Positions 16,966-26,795 are shown, numbered from the stretch's first letter. The stretch is 64,000 nucleotides of DNA from Chitinophagaceae bacterium UBA4411 (GCA_002400415.1 DGQP01000003.1:62001-126000), one strand, 5' to 3'. Numbers and translations are program-made. The notes: generated from the letters alone by a model not told the origin.

Positions 16966-17524
16966 TGTTATGGTAGTTTATATACCCAATAGTATACAGC
17001 TTTAATAAAGTAAGAGAATCGGTATTCTCACTCTGTTCAACCGTAGTTGAAGAGCAAACCAGTTTTGATATTTCCTGAAACGGTCGTTGTCTTTCAGTTC
17101 TTCGTATTCACCATACAATGTACTGTTGCATTTCCCCGCCGGCACCGTTTCCGCTTTACAAGGCAGCAAATGGGTTGTTCCACTGCGATTAAAATGATCG
17201 AATTCCTGTCGGGAATTGTCCTAAATCATACCCGGAAGTAGTAATTACCCGGAAACGTTTGCACTGTAAACAGGGGTTTTAACGTAGAACTGATTCTACA
17301 TATTCCTGCCGCTAATTATGACCAGTTATTGGGATAGGGTTCTATTTTTTCAGGCCCCGTGGAGTTGTTTCTTTGTATTCACAACTAAGGAACACCAGCT
17401 GCCCCAACCCTTTGAAAAACTGTTACCTGGTATAATCCTGTATCCGTTACCGCGGCCCTTTGAAAGCAACCGGAAATCCGTACCCTGTGTTATCAACCTT
17501 ATTAATCATGTTAACTGGAATACT
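16966..17524. other. Intergenic stretch without a convincing gene
   Basis: About 560 bases between ppk1 and the small downstream frame. It contains a weak hairpin (GAGAAT/ATTCTC, 17014-17029). It also has two open stretches (17047-17241, and 17318-17524 ahead of the ATG at 17525) whose translations are rich in Phe, Arg and Cys and look unlike proteins. No RNA gene or promoter consensus was recognised. Confidence 0.5.
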
Positions 17525-17962
17525 ATGAAATTTATGTACACAGTGGATGCCATTCCCGTTGTTGAAAAGGAGTTTTCATTACACCTGATGGTCAACCGGC
17601 TGATTGTGAGTACCATGCCAATGGCTTCACGGCAGCAGTGTGTTATTGTTAATGAAATTCAGCCGGGATTTATTTTTGAGGCAAATGAAAGAAGGCTTTT
17701 TGCCGTAACCGGAGATCTTCTTGATGCAGTAATTGATCGTACCAGGGATTGTACAATAGCTATATCGGCCAAACAGATCGGGCATGTTACTTTATTACAT
17801 CTGAAGGTAGATAGCCGCCTTTATAACCGATCCTTTGCAAACCGGCTGTCAGTGATACAGGAAACGGCATTGAAGTCTGGCATCAGTGTCAGTGTAACCA
17901 GTTTCAGGAATAATATTACCACGCTGGCCATTGGGTTTATGAATTACAATACTGTTAACTGA
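17525..17962 (+). CDS. Hypothetical protein, possibly a degenerate histidine-kinase-type ATPase fold
   Basis: A protein of about 145 residues starting MKFMYTVDAIPVVEKEF. The frame extends upstream to 17318, but the extra part is low in protein-like features, so the ATG at 17525 (or 17534) is chosen. The order of elements resembles a stripped GHKL ATPase domain: a helix with LMVNRLIV, a strand FIFEANERRLFAVTGDLLDAVIDRTRD in the place of the N-box helix, IAISAKQIGHVTLLHLKV, and a C-terminal helix-strand GISVSVTSFRNNITTLAIGF. The catalytic Asn of the N-box and the glycine-rich lid are missing, so ATP binding is unlikely. No receiver, kinase or anti-sigma partner is adjacent. The fold assignment is an inference from the pattern only. 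Confidence 0.5.
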   Translation: MKFMYTVDAIPVVEKEFSLHLMVNRLIVSTMPMASRQQCVIVNEIQPGFIFEANERRLFAVTGDLLDAVIDRTRDCTIAISAKQIGHVTLLHLKVDSRLYNRSFANRLSVIQETALKSGISVSVTSFRNNITTLAIGFMNYNTVN

Positions 17963-18004
17963 GGTAAATAAATAAGTTCATCCGTCCTTTTTGACCGTCC
18001 ACCC

Positions 18005-18033
18005 GTCCTGCAAATCCCTGCAGGACATTTTAT
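18005..18033 (+). terminator. Probable terminator of the small gene at 17525
   Basis: A perfect 8-bp stem GTCCTGCA / TGCAGGAC with loop AATCCC, followed by ATTTTATTG. It lies 42 bases after the stop and touches the end of the convergent hydrolase gene. Confidence 0.55.
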
Positions 18034-18560
18034 TGTTCTAATGTTTTTAATATAGATAAACCCTCCGGCCATGTCCCGTAGCCGGAACCGGCATTGATAT
18101 GGCCTGCGTTGCCAATACTGATAAATTCACTGCCCCAGCACCCGGCAAAATATTTTGCCCGTGCTGTTGAAACCCAGGGATCATCATCACTGGCTACAAC
18201 AATTGTTTTAAATGGAATTCGTGAAAGAGGAACAGGGGCGAAGCCGGTGGCCGGAAAATCATACACCGGTGATTCAATATCGCTGGGTGCCACCAGCATA
18301 GCTCCTTTGATGATCTTGCCGGTTTGCAAAGCCCAGTGAGCAATCGTGGAACAGCCAAGGCTGTGCCCGATCAGTATAACCGATGAAAGATCATACCCTG
18401 ATACTGTTTTATCTATTGTATTCACCCAATCAGGACAGGCCGGCGCATCCCATTCCTGTTGTTGTATCCGGGTGAAGTTATTTCCGGATTTTTCAAACCA
18501 TGTCTGCCAGTGTTCAGGCCCAGAATTCCCAAGACCGGGAATAATAAAATGTTGTATCAT
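18030..18560 (-). CDS. RBBP9/YdeN-type serine hydrolase
   Basis: A 176-residue small alpha/beta hydrolase. The family start is HFIIPGLGNSGPEHWQTWFEK with Trp-rich loops, and the nucleophile elbow GHSLG has Ser67. The acid is Asp126 or Asp127 in VVASDDDPWV and the base is His154 in GNAGHINAGSGYG, completing the catalytic triad. Members are small cytoplasmic esterases or peptidases of unknown physiological substrate. The gene is followed upstream (17 bases) by a beta-barrel gene on the same strand, possibly cotranscribed although the products have no obvious shared role. Confidence 0.88.
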   Translation of the reverse strand: MIQHFIIPGLGNSGPEHWQTWFEKSGNNFTRIQQQEWDAPACPDWVNTIDKTVSGYDLSSVILIGHSLGCSTIAHWALQTGKIIKGAMLVAPSDIESPVYDFPATGFAPVPLSRIPFKTIVVASDDDPWVSTARAKYFAGCWGSEFISIGNAGHINAGSGYGTWPEGLSILKTLEQ

Positions 18561-18576
18561 TGACTTGAAATAAAAA

Positions 18577-19248
18577 TCACTCTTTATTCTTCGTATTCAG
18601 CACCACCTTATTCCTGCCTAAATACTTCCCGATAGCTATACCGAAAGCACGGTGCCTGATCCTGGGGCCTCCATCTGCGTTGTTGATACTGGCAATCCCG
18701 TGTGTATATTGTCCAAGGATAAATAAACCACTCTGCATTTCGTAACCAAAATTCAGCAGAAAATTGGCGGAGTAATGCCCGTATTTATCGAACCCGAAAG
18801 GAGTATTACGGCTGACCGGCCCGGTTGATGTATTGAACTTCTCTTTCCCAAATAAGTGGAAGTCGAGTGATGGCCCCAATTTTAACAGGAAGTGATTAGG
18901 CTGTGAGCTGAAATCATATTGAAGGAGAAACGCTGTTTCAAACGTATGAAAAGTAGTATTGTTGTCAGTAGCCAGTGTGTCAGGCGGGTAGGCAAAATGG
19001 GTGAATGAAGCTTTGTATCCCTTCATACTATAAAAAGCAGAGGGGGCAAAATACAAACGGTTCTCAAAGGGAACTTTTAATCCCAGCCCGATTACGCCCC
19101 CGTATTTACTGGTTGTTTTTTGTTTTACCGCTTCCACGGTATAACTGGCGGTGGTAACCTGGGGACCGGCAAACAGGGTAAACTGCACCTGGCCTTGTAC
19201 GGATAAACAAAACAAAAGGAAAACGGCAGGCAAAGAGATAGACTTCAT
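18577..19248 (-). CDS. Outer-membrane beta-barrel protein (PorT-like family)
   Basis: A 223-residue protein with a signal peptide (LSVQGQ at 15-20) and a series of short amphipathic strands: FTLFAGPQVTTASY, KYGGVIGLGLKVPF, NRLYFAPSAFYSMKGYK, HTFETAFLLQYDF, HFLLKLGPSLDF. A C-terminal strand HRAFGIAIGKYLGRN completes a small porin-like barrel. The pattern is that of the outer membrane beta-barrel (OMP_b-brl_2/PorT) group common in Bacteroidota. The role is unknown. It precedes the serine hydrolase gene by 16 bases on the same strand. Confidence 0.75.
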   Translation of the reverse strand: MKSISLPAVFLLFCLSVQGQVQFTLFAGPQVTTASYTVEAVKQKTTSKYGGVIGLGLKVPFENRLYFAPSAFYSMKGYKASFTHFAYPPDTLATDNNTTFHTFETAFLLQYDFSSQPNHFLLKLGPSLDFHLFGKEKFNTSTGPVSRNTPFGFDKYGHYSANFLLNFGYEMQSGLFILGQYTHGIASINNADGGPRIRHRAFGIAIGKYLGRNKVVLNTKNKE

Positions 19249-19419
19249 TAATGGTGGTTATAATTGTCGGCAAATATCCCGGTTCGTGTTATCGGGGATA
19301 AAAGGAAACAGGACAGTGTTTCCAAAGCGGTAAAAATAGGAATAAAATCCGGGTTTTCAAATGAAGGAGGATGCCTCCTTCTCAGCAGGGACTTCAGATA
19401 GATGCCGGCAGGGATATTT

Positions 19420-19971
19420 TCAGAATTTTTTTGCAGGGTCTTTAATGGATGAACTGTTATTATAATTTGCAGAATCTCCTTTCCCGATAGAAAGATTCTC
19501 CCAGCTGTTATTTTTAACAATTTTACCAATGTAAATAATCTGCCCGATGTGACAGGGATAATGTGTCAATTGCCTGTTGATAGCATCCATCACTGTTAAT
19601 GGCTCCTGGCGGATCGTTACATTTTTTAACAGATCCTGTTCTGTCAATGAATTGAGTGTATCAAGAAAGCAATTCCATCCTTTTTCCCACAGTTCAATAA
19701 TTTCTTTCTTTGTGTAATTATGTACTTTAAATTCATCGTCTCTTTTTCTCCATTCTTTTTCTCCGTCTTCTGTTAAGAAATTGGTCCACCGGCTCAGCAT
19801 ATTTCCAGCTGTGTGCTGAATAATTACGGCAATGCTGTTTGATGTTTCATTCGGCTGGTAGTGCAGTTGTTCTTCATTCAACTGCTCAAGTGTTCTGTCA
19901 CCAAGATCTTTATAATATTTTAAACGGCGTATTGCTGTTTGTAAAAATTCTTTGCCAACTGAGATTGTCAT
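19420..19971 (-). CDS. DinB-fold DUF1572 protein
   Basis: A 183-residue four-helix-bundle protein of the DUF1572 branch of the DinB/YfiT superfamily. A metal-binding histidine triad can be placed: one in the segment SIAVIIQHTAGNMLSRW (His53) and two in RQLTHYPCHIGQIIYIGK (His137 and His141). Proteins of this fold act in thiol transfer or detoxification, but the specific substrate of DUF1572 members is not known. The last ~20 residues (SANYNNSSSIKDPAKKF) are typical family tail residues. It stands alone, 29 bases downstream of the gamma-glutamyltransferase start region is not shared, and it reads toward the barrel gene. Confidence 0.85.
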   Translation of the reverse strand: MTISVGKEFLQTAIRRLKYYKDLGDRTLEQLNEEQLHYQPNETSNSIAVIIQHTAGNMLSRWTNFLTEDGEKEWRKRDDEFKVHNYTKKEIIELWEKGWNCFLDTLNSLTEQDLLKNVTIRQEPLTVMDAINRQLTHYPCHIGQIIYIGKIVKNNSWENLSIGKGDSANYNNSSSIKDPAKKF

Positions 19972-20000
19972 ACTAATTACTTTTTACGGGTTGAATAATT

Positions 20001-21719
20001 CTAATATCCTTCTGCCGCATCGTCACCACGGTTATCAGCTACAGCTTCAAATTTCCCATCGGGTAGCACTTTGATGATTTCCAGCCGGCCGAATGTTCCC
20101 CGGGTATTTACTTTGTACCCCATTTTTTTTAAGGAGTCAATGACTGCGACAGGGAAATTTTTCTCTGCATCCAGCTGGTCGGGCAGCCATTGGTGATGAA
20201 ACCTGGGCTGGTAAACAGCGTCATCTGTATTCATTTTGAATTCAAGAATATTGACTAATGTCTGAAATACCTGGGTCGGTATTGTAGTTCCGCCGGGAGT
20301 GCCAATTACAATAAAAGGTTTGTTGTCTTTTAAAACAAGAGTGGGCGTCATTGAGCTCAGCATTCTTTTGCCCGGCCTTATTGAATTCGCTTCACCACCA
20401 ATGGCGCCATACATATTCGGAACTCCTGGTTTAATGCTAAAATCATCCATCTCGTCGTTAAGAAAGAAACCGGCACCCCCGACAACCGTCCGGCTGCCAT
20501 AGGAATTATTCAGTGTGGTGGTAACGGATACGGCGTTGCCATCTTTATCAATCACACTCAGGTGAGTGGTTTCTTCACTTTCTGCTTTTGGCAAACGACC
20601 GGGTTTAACCATGACGCTGGGAGTGGCCCTGGCAGGATCATAATCTTTCATTCGTTCCTGCAGGTACACATCATTCGTGAGCATATCAACCGGAACTTTA
20701 TAATAATCAGGATCGCCCATGTATTCACCCCGGTCAGCGAAGGCCCTCCTTTCCACTTCCGTCATCAACTGCACAGCTTGTACTGAGTGAAAGCCCATCG
20801 CCGCAATGTTTTTATCTTCTATCATTTTCAGCATCTGGTGCAGCAAAATGCCACCGCTGCTGGGCATGGGCATGCTAAGGATTTTATATCCTTTGTAAGT
20901 AAAACTGTGCGGCTCCCTGAATTTGGCTTTATAATTCTTCAGGTCTTCCAGTGTAATAAGACCACCGCCTCTTTTCATTTCTTCCATTATCAGGCTGGCC
21001 GTTTCGCCTTCATAAAAACCGGCTTCCCTGTTGTTTTGTATTCTCTTTAGTGTATTTGCCAGGTCTTTTTGTATTAATGTATCACCTTCTTTCCAGGGAA
21101 CGGTTTTTACAAATACAGGCATTACTGTATTGAATTTTTTCAGTTCATCCTGTAATCCATTCAGCGAATTGGCTTCCCGTTTACTGATCACAAATCCTTT
21201 CTCCGCAAGATTAATAGCAGGTTGTATCAGCTTTTCAAACGGGAGGCGGGCATACATGTTGGCTGCAATAAGACCTGACACAGTGCCGGGCACTCCGCAG
21301 GCTAAATGGCCATCTTCGCTTTTATCATTACGGGCTTTGCCGTCCGGGTCAATATACATATCCCGGTGAGCTTTGCCGGGAGCCATTTCCCGGTAATCAA
21401 TAGAAAATGTCTTACCATCCATCATCCGGGCCACCATAAAACCTCCGCCACCCAGGTTGCCTGCATTCGGGTAAACAACCGCTAATGCTAATTGTGTGGC
21501 GATGGCAGCATCTACTGCATTGCCTCCTGCTTGTAATATTTCAACGCCCACTTTACTGGCTAAAGGATGAGCCGAAACAACAGCACCATTTTCGGCTATC
21601 ACTTTTTTAGCACCGGTATAATGATAGGGATCAAACGCAGATGAAGTATTTTTTTGGGGACTGTTGCAACAATAGAAGAGCAGGCTGAAAAAAAGAAGCG
21701 GGAGGGTTTTCTTTAGCAT
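20001..21719 (-). CDS. ggt: Gamma-glutamyltransferase (lipoprotein precursor)
   Basis: A 572-residue proenzyme that cleaves and transfers the gamma-glutamyl group of glutathione in the periplasm. It has a lipoprotein signal (LLFYCC, lipid Cys17 or 18). The large subunit contains NLGGGGFMV near 88, the substrate Arg in DYREMAP near 110, and GVPGTVSGL near 142. Autocleavage is expected before Thr384 in EETTHLSVIDKDGNAVSVTTTLN, and the small subunit has the oxyanion PSSGG-type and GTPGGTTIPTQ motifs. The length is normal. It is a single gene, divergent from the M14 peptidase; a near match to the -7 box (TAGCTTTA on the - strand) lies upstream. Confidence 0.95.
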   Translation of the reverse strand: MLKKTLPLLFFSLLFYCCNSPQKNTSSAFDPYHYTGAKKVIAENGAVVSAHPLASKVGVEILQAGGNAVDAAIATQLALAVVYPNAGNLGGGGFMVARMMDGKTFSIDYREMAPGKAHRDMYIDPDGKARNDKSEDGHLACGVPGTVSGLIAANMYARLPFEKLIQPAINLAEKGFVISKREANSLNGLQDELKKFNTVMPVFVKTVPWKEGDTLIQKDLANTLKRIQNNREAGFYEGETASLIMEEMKRGGGLITLEDLKNYKAKFREPHSFTYKGYKILSMPMPSSGGILLHQMLKMIEDKNIAAMGFHSVQAVQLMTEVERRAFADRGEYMGDPDYYKVPVDMLTNDVYLQERMKDYDPARATPSVMVKPGRLPKAESEETTHLSVIDKDGNAVSVTTTLNNSYGSRTVVGGAGFFLNDEMDDFSIKPGVPNMYGAIGGEANSIRPGKRMLSSMTPTLVLKDNKPFIVIGTPGGTTIPTQVFQTLVNILEFKMNTDDAVYQPRFHHQWLPDQLDAEKNFPVAVIDSLKKMGYKVNTRGTFGRLEIIKVLPDGKFEAVADNRGDDAAEGY

Positions 21720-21833
21720 GAAGGGATTTTTTAGGATGGGTAAAGCTACTGAAAAGAGATGATTTGACTGCTTTTGAAATATGTTGAAATTAAACGTCTC
21801 TTTGTTAACTTGCCTGTCTAAAATACATGTACT

Positions 21834-24359
21834 ATGATCAGAAAGGCTTTGCTCTCCACTCTTTTCATTTCATTTTTTATTGCCGGGAATGCCCAGTTGA
21901 AATCACCTGAAGAATTTTTAGGATATAAAATAGGTACCCGGTACACACCTCATTTTAAGATCGTCAATTATTTTAGTCATGTGGCAGCCACAATGCCTGC
22001 TATGGTAAAACTTCAGCAATACGGTGAGACGAATGAAGGGAGGCCGCTGCTGCTGACATTTATTTCGTCAGCAGAGAACATGAAGAACCTGGAGTCTGTC
22101 AGGATGAATAACCTGCGGCTGGCTAATCTGGCAAAGGACCGTGCAGCAGCTATTGAAGAAAATGCTCCTGCGATTGTGTGGCTGAGTTATAACGTTCATG
22201 GTAATGAAACATCTTCTTCAGAAGCTGCCATGCTTACACTTTATGAGCTTGTTAATCCCGCAGCAACAAAGACAAAAGAATGGCTGAAAAATACAGTAGT
22301 GATCATTGACCCCTGCCTGAACCCGGATGGGAGAGAGCGTTATATCAACTGGTTCAATTCCGTGGTGGGAAAGAATTACAATCCCCAGCGTATTGCAAGA
22401 GAGCACCGGGAACCCTGGCCCGGTGGCAGAAGCAACCACTATAATTTCGATCTGAACCGCGACTGGGCCTGGCAAACACAGGTGGAGAGCCAGCAACGTG
22501 TTAAGATGTATAACCAGTGGATGCCGCAGGTGCATGTGGATTTTCATGAACAGGGTATTAATGAGCCTTATTATTTTGCCCCTGCTGCTGAACCCTTTCA
22601 TGAAGTAATTACCTCCTGGCAACGGGAATTTCAAACCACCATCGGTAAGAATCATGCAAAATATTTTGATGCCAATGGCTGGTTGTATTTTACCAAAGAG
22701 AGGTTTGATCTGTTGTACCCTTCTTACGGCGATACTTATCCAACGTACAACGGAAGTATTGGCATGACCTATGAACAGGGTGGTATCGGTGCAGGACTTG
22801 GTGTAATGAATGAGGATGATGATACACTTACACTGGTGGACAGGGTGCAGCATCATTTTACTACATCGTTAAGTACGGTTGAGGTTTCTTCCATCAATGG
22901 CGCAAGACTGGTTAAGGAGTATCGTAAATTTTTCAATGATGCTGTTGCTACAGGAATGGGTGAGCATAAAACTTTTATCATTAAATACGATGCCAGGCAA
23001 CAGGAACGTATTGAAAAACTCACCGAATTGCTGGATAAAAACGGTATTCAGTATTCCGCCGGCAATGGCACAGCCGGGAAAGGATTTAATTATATGTCCG
23101 GGAAAGAAGAGCCGTTTACAGCTGCGGCTAATGATATTGTGATCTCTGTATTACAGCCCCGTTCTGCCATGGTTAAAGTATTATTTGAGCCAAAATCAAA
23201 ACTGACCGACTCTGCTACATATGATATTACAGCCTGGTCATTGCCTTATGTGTATGGATTAAATGCATTCGCATCAAAAGAAAAAATACCAGCGGGCGGG
23301 GCTTACCCGGTTAAAACAAAAATCAATAATGCTGAAACAGAATATGGTTATGTGATACCCTGGAATGGTGTAAAAACAGCAAAAACGGTGGGGCACTTAT
23401 TACAGAAAGGAATTCTGCTTCGTTATGCAGAGCAACCTTTTGAAGTAAATGGTAATAAATTTGACCGGGGCACCGTCATTGTAGTAAAAACTGCGAATAA
23501 AAAATTTGGAAAGAACTTATGGAATCTTGTGAGGGAGACTGCGGATGCGGATGGGGTGCAATTATACCCTGTTTCAAGTGGTTTTGTTGATAAGGGATTT
23601 GACTTTGGCAGTGATATGGTACATCCGCTGAAAGCACCGAAAGTTGTTTTGGTAACGGGAGAAGGTGTAGGCAGTAATGCCGCCGGTGAGATCTGGCATT
23701 TCTTTGATGATCAGCTGGACTATCCGGTTACATTGATCAATGCAAATGATCTTTCCCGTGCTAACTGGAATGATATTGATGTACTGATCATGCCGGATGG
23801 TAATTATCGTTTCCTCAGTAATAAAAGCGACCTGGAAGCTTTTAAAGCGTGGATATCAAAAGGAGGGAGAGTAATAGCATTAGAAGGAGCCGTGTCTCAG
23901 CTGGCTGCTGCAGATTTTGGTATCAAACAAAAGAAAGCAGAAGGTGATGATAAAAAGGATAAAGGCCCAGCTTATGATGCATTAAAAGAATACCGGGCCC
24001 GTGAAAGAGATGCAATTTCTGCTTTTACACCCGGTTCTATCTGGAAAGTGAAATTAGATAATACCCATCCGCTGGCTTTTGGCTATCCTGATTTTTATTA
24101 CACGCTAAAAATGGATGATAATATCTACGAATTTCTAAAAGATGGTGGCTGGAATGTGGGTGTGATCAAAAAGGAAAACCAGGTGGCTGGTTTTGTAGGA
24201 GCTGATCTGCAATCTAAGCTGAAAGACGGTTTGTTGTTTGGTGTCCAGGATATGGGCGCAGGAAGCATCTCTTATTTGTCGGACGATCTTATGTTCCGCA
24301 GCTTTTGGGAAAATGGAAAACTGATGTTTTGTAATGCAGTATTTCTTGTAGGACAATAA
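21834..24359 (+). CDS. Secreted M14-family zinc carboxypeptidase
   Basis: An 841-residue protein with a signal peptide (FIAGNAQ at 16-21). The M14 catalytic domain covers about residues 30-370. The zinc site is His122-x-x-Glu125 in YNVHGNETSSSE, with the third ligand in VHVDFHEQG near 235. The substrate-binding segments NPDGRERY and FDLNRDWAW are also present. The C-terminal ~400 residues, including VVLVTGEGVGSNAAGEIWHFFDDQ, look like a glutamine-amidotransferase-like (GATase1) accessory domain found in large Bacteroidota M14 proteins. It probably degrades peptides in the periplasm. A strong terminator follows. Confidence 0.9.
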   Translation: MIRKALLSTLFISFFIAGNAQLKSPEEFLGYKIGTRYTPHFKIVNYFSHVAATMPAMVKLQQYGETNEGRPLLLTFISSAENMKNLESVRMNNLRLANLAKDRAAAIEENAPAIVWLSYNVHGNETSSSEAAMLTLYELVNPAATKTKEWLKNTVVIIDPCLNPDGRERYINWFNSVVGKNYNPQRIAREHREPWPGGRSNHYNFDLNRDWAWQTQVESQQRVKMYNQWMPQVHVDFHEQGINEPYYFAPAAEPFHEVITSWQREFQTTIGKNHAKYFDANGWLYFTKERFDLLYPSYGDTYPTYNGSIGMTYEQGGIGAGLGVMNEDDDTLTLVDRVQHHFTTSLSTVEVSSINGARLVKEYRKFFNDAVATGMGEHKTFIIKYDARQQERIEKLTELLDKNGIQYSAGNGTAGKGFNYMSGKEEPFTAAANDIVISVLQPRSAMVKVLFEPKSKLTDSATYDITAWSLPYVYGLNAFASKEKIPAGGAYPVKTKINNAETEYGYVIPWNGVKTAKTVGHLLQKGILLRYAEQPFEVNGNKFDRGTVIVVKTANKKFGKNLWNLVRETADADGVQLYPVSSGFVDKGFDFGSDMVHPLKAPKVVLVTGEGVGSNAAGEIWHFFDDQLDYPVTLINANDLSRANWNDIDVLIMPDGNYRFLSNKSDLEAFKAWISKGGRVIALEGAVSQLAAADFGIKQKKAEGDDKKDKGPAYDALKEYRARERDAISAFTPGSIWKVKLDNTHPLAFGYPDFYYTLKMDDNIYEFLKDGGWNVGVIKKENQVAGFVGADLQSKLKDGLLFGVQDMGAGSISYLSDDLMFRSFWENGKLMFCNAVFLVGQ

Positions 24360-24750
24360 ATACAATACATAAAAAGAAGCCAGCTTTTTCAGGTTTGCTT
24401 CTTCTGACTCCAATATTGATTACAGTCAAAACCGGTACCGGTTTTGACTGTTTTTCTTTGCAATCATTTGCTTTGGTGTAGCTTTACATTTCAATTTTAA
24501 ATGCAATGGAAACGTCTTGTTTCTTTTTACTCTCTTCCGTGCCGGCCGCAAGGTTTGCTATTTTCAATACTTCACCTCCCTGTAAATAGTAATAGCTGTT
24601 CCGGGCATGGCACCGGGATTGTACTGACCTGAATGGGCAGTACAGGAGCAGGTATATGCCTGTTCAAAAAATGTTAGCATTCCCGGGTGCTGGCGTAATC
24701 TTTATTGTCTCTAAGTAAATATTTTTATAATCATTAATTAGTAAACCATC
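24360..24750. other. Intergenic stretch: terminator, otherwise nothing recognised
   Basis: The 391 bases between the M14 peptidase and the flotillin-like gene contain a perfect-palindrome terminator (24422-24456) and a possible weaker stem (AGAAGC/GCTTCT, 24375-24403). No open frame, RNA gene or exact -7 box was seen in the rest, which presumably carries the flotillin promoter. Confidence 0.6.
24422..24456 (+). terminator. Terminator after the M14 peptidase gene
   Basis: A perfect 30-bp palindrome runs from 24422 to 24451 (arms ACAGTCAAAACCGGT and ACCGGTTTTGACTGT, no unpaired loop in the perfect form) and is followed by TTTTC. It may work in both directions. Confidence 0.8.
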
Positions 24751-26676
24751 ATGGAAAAATCTGAATTGATCCGCTGGGGACTGATCATCGGCGTCCCTTT
24801 ATTTCTTTTATTGTTTTACAAATTCATCCTTCGTGTTTTCTTCGGACTGGTGATCGTTCCGGAAGACAGAATCGGGCTGGTAACGAAAAAGTTTGTGCTC
24901 TTCGGGAAGCAGGAGTTGCCGGAAGGCCGCATTATTGCCACTAAGGGTGAAGCAGGTTTCCAGGCACAAACACTGGCGCCTGGTGTATATTTCTGGAAAT
25001 GGATATGGCAATACTCCATCAACTTTCAGCCGTTCATTGTTATCCCAACCGGTAAGATCGGCTTGGTGTTGGCGAAAGATGGTGCTGAACTGGAAACCGG
25101 CCGTATACTTGGCCGCCGGGTGGATTGCGACTCTTACCAGGATGCCGAAGCGTTTTTAGCCAATGGCGGACGTAAAGGCCGCCAGACTGCAATCATCGCT
25201 CCGGGTTCTTATCGTATCAACACTTTGTTATTTGATATTGAGCTAACGGATATGACTATGATACCCGATAATGCAGTAGGGGTGGTTACAACGCTGGAAG
25301 GTAAACCACTTGAAGAGGGACAGATTGCCGGGAAAGTGATTGAAGGGCATAATAAATTCCAGGATGTTGACCTCTTCCTGCAAAGCGAAGGTTACAAGGG
25401 ATTACAGGAACAAGTGATCCTGGCGGGTTCTTATTTCTTAAACCCCTGGTTTGCCAAACTGGAAATGGTGAAAATGACAGAGATTGCCATTGGTCATGTA
25501 GGTGTTGTTATTTCCTATGTCGGTGAAGAAGGCAAAGATCTGAGCGGGGTGGAATTCAAGCACGGGAATATTGTGGCAAAAGGAAGCAAAGGTGTTTGGG
25601 CCGAACCATTAGGTCCGGGTAAATACCCGATCAATCCCTATATCATGAAAGTGGAATTAGTGCCAACCACCAACCTGGTGCTGAACTGGGCCAGTGCAAG
25701 AAGTGAATCCCATCAGCTGGATAAAAACCTCTCTACTATTACAGTGCGTAGTAAAGACGGGTTCCCTTTCAATCTTGATGTATCACAGATCATTCATATC
25801 CCGACTACTGAAGCACCGAAAGTGATTGCCCGTTTTGGTAATATGGTTAATCTGGTAAGCCAGGTACTGGAGCCTACGATTGGTAACTACTTCCGGAACA
25901 GTGCACAAGACAGTGATGTGATTGCTTTCTTAGGAACCCGTAAAGAAAGGCAACAGTCTGCCAGGGATCATATCGGGAAAGTGCTGGAGCAATACAACGT
26001 GTATGGCGTGGATACCCTGATCGGTGATATTGTTCCGCCGGAAAGCCTGATGAAAACACTAACAGACCGTAAGCTGGCAGAAGAGCAAAAAATTACGTAT
26101 GATACAGAGAAAAAAGCGCAGGAGACAAGACAAACCCTGGAGAAAGAAACAGCCATCGCGGATATGCAGAAAGAGATTGTGAAGGCAGATCAGGGTGTGC
26201 TGATCGCTGAACGTATTGCAGATGCTTCTGTAAAGAAAGCAACGGGTGATGCCAACAGCGTCCGTCTGCAGGCCAATGCTGAAGCTGACCGGTTGAAATT
26301 ACTGGCAAGTGGTGAAGCAGAGAAAACAAGGCTGCTGGCAAAAGCCGATTCCGAGAAGATTGAGTTATTAGCCAAAGCCGAGGCTGAAAAAATATCGTTA
26401 ACCGGTAATGCCGAAGCTGAAAAAATTCTGGCGATAGGTAAATCAAATGCTGAATCATATAAGCTTTCTGTTGAAGCTATGGGAGGCAATAACTTCACCC
26501 AGTTGAAAGTGATTGAATCTATCGCCGCGGAAAAAGTAAAGATCATGCCGGACGTACTGATTGGTGGCGGTGGTGATAGTGCCAACGGGGGTATCAGTGG
26601 TTTACTGGGTTTGCAGTTACTGGAGAAACTGGGTAAGAAGATTTCAGAACAAGACGACTCCAAAAGCAAGAATTAA
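24751..26676 (+). CDS. Flotillin-like SPFH-domain membrane protein
   Basis: A 641-residue protein. An N-terminal hydrophobic hairpin at about 7-32 anchors it to the inner membrane. Two or three SPFH-type segments follow (GLVIVPEDRIGLVTKKF; MIPDNAVGVVTTLEGKPL; IGHVGVVISYVGEEG), then a coiled coil from about 440 to 560 rich in repeated EAEK/KAEAEK units, and a C-terminal Gly/Asn-rich end. This order is that of flotillin-type scaffolds that organise membrane microdomains. No NfeD partner lies next to it. It is a single gene closed by a strong terminator. Confidence 0.88.
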   Translation: MEKSELIRWGLIIGVPLFLLLFYKFILRVFFGLVIVPEDRIGLVTKKFVLFGKQELPEGRIIATKGEAGFQAQTLAPGVYFWKWIWQYSINFQPFIVIPTGKIGLVLAKDGAELETGRILGRRVDCDSYQDAEAFLANGGRKGRQTAIIAPGSYRINTLLFDIELTDMTMIPDNAVGVVTTLEGKPLEEGQIAGKVIEGHNKFQDVDLFLQSEGYKGLQEQVILAGSYFLNPWFAKLEMVKMTEIAIGHVGVVISYVGEEGKDLSGVEFKHGNIVAKGSKGVWAEPLGPGKYPINPYIMKVELVPTTNLVLNWASARSESHQLDKNLSTITVRSKDGFPFNLDVSQIIHIPTTEAPKVIARFGNMVNLVSQVLEPTIGNYFRNSAQDSDVIAFLGTRKERQQSARDHIGKVLEQYNVYGVDTLIGDIVPPESLMKTLTDRKLAEEQKITYDTEKKAQETRQTLEKETAIADMQKEIVKADQGVLIAERIADASVKKATGDANSVRLQANAEADRLKLLASGEAEKTRLLAKADSEKIELLAKAEAEKISLTGNAEAEKILAIGKSNAESYKLSVEAMGGNNFTQLKVIESIAAEKVKIMPDVLIGGGGDSANGGISGLLGLQLLEKLGKKISEQDDSKSKN

Positions 26677-26704
26677 ACAGAATTGTTAATAACAGCTAAA
26701 TCTT

Positions 26705-26735
26705 ACGATCCCGCCGCAGGCGGGATCGTCTTTTT
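26705..26735 (+). terminator. Terminator of the flotillin-like gene
   Basis: An 11-bp perfect stem ACGATCCCGCC / GGCGGGATCGT with loop GCA is followed by CTTTTT, 28 bases after the stop codon. Confidence 0.9.
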
Positions 26736-26795
26736 GTACCGGCGGTCCCAAACGCTATTCAATTTGCCGTTATATTCGCTGAATAATTACAGGGA

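Noticed and set aside
17047..17241. Open frame of 64 codons between ppk1 and the small downstream gene
   Set aside because: Its translation is rich in Phe, Arg and Cys without hydrophobic core pattern, domain or start signal; it looks like chance.
17981..18004. CCGTCC-containing words as another 7-nt array
   Set aside because: The spacing between copies is 13 and 8 bases, not a multiple of 7, and only three copies are present.
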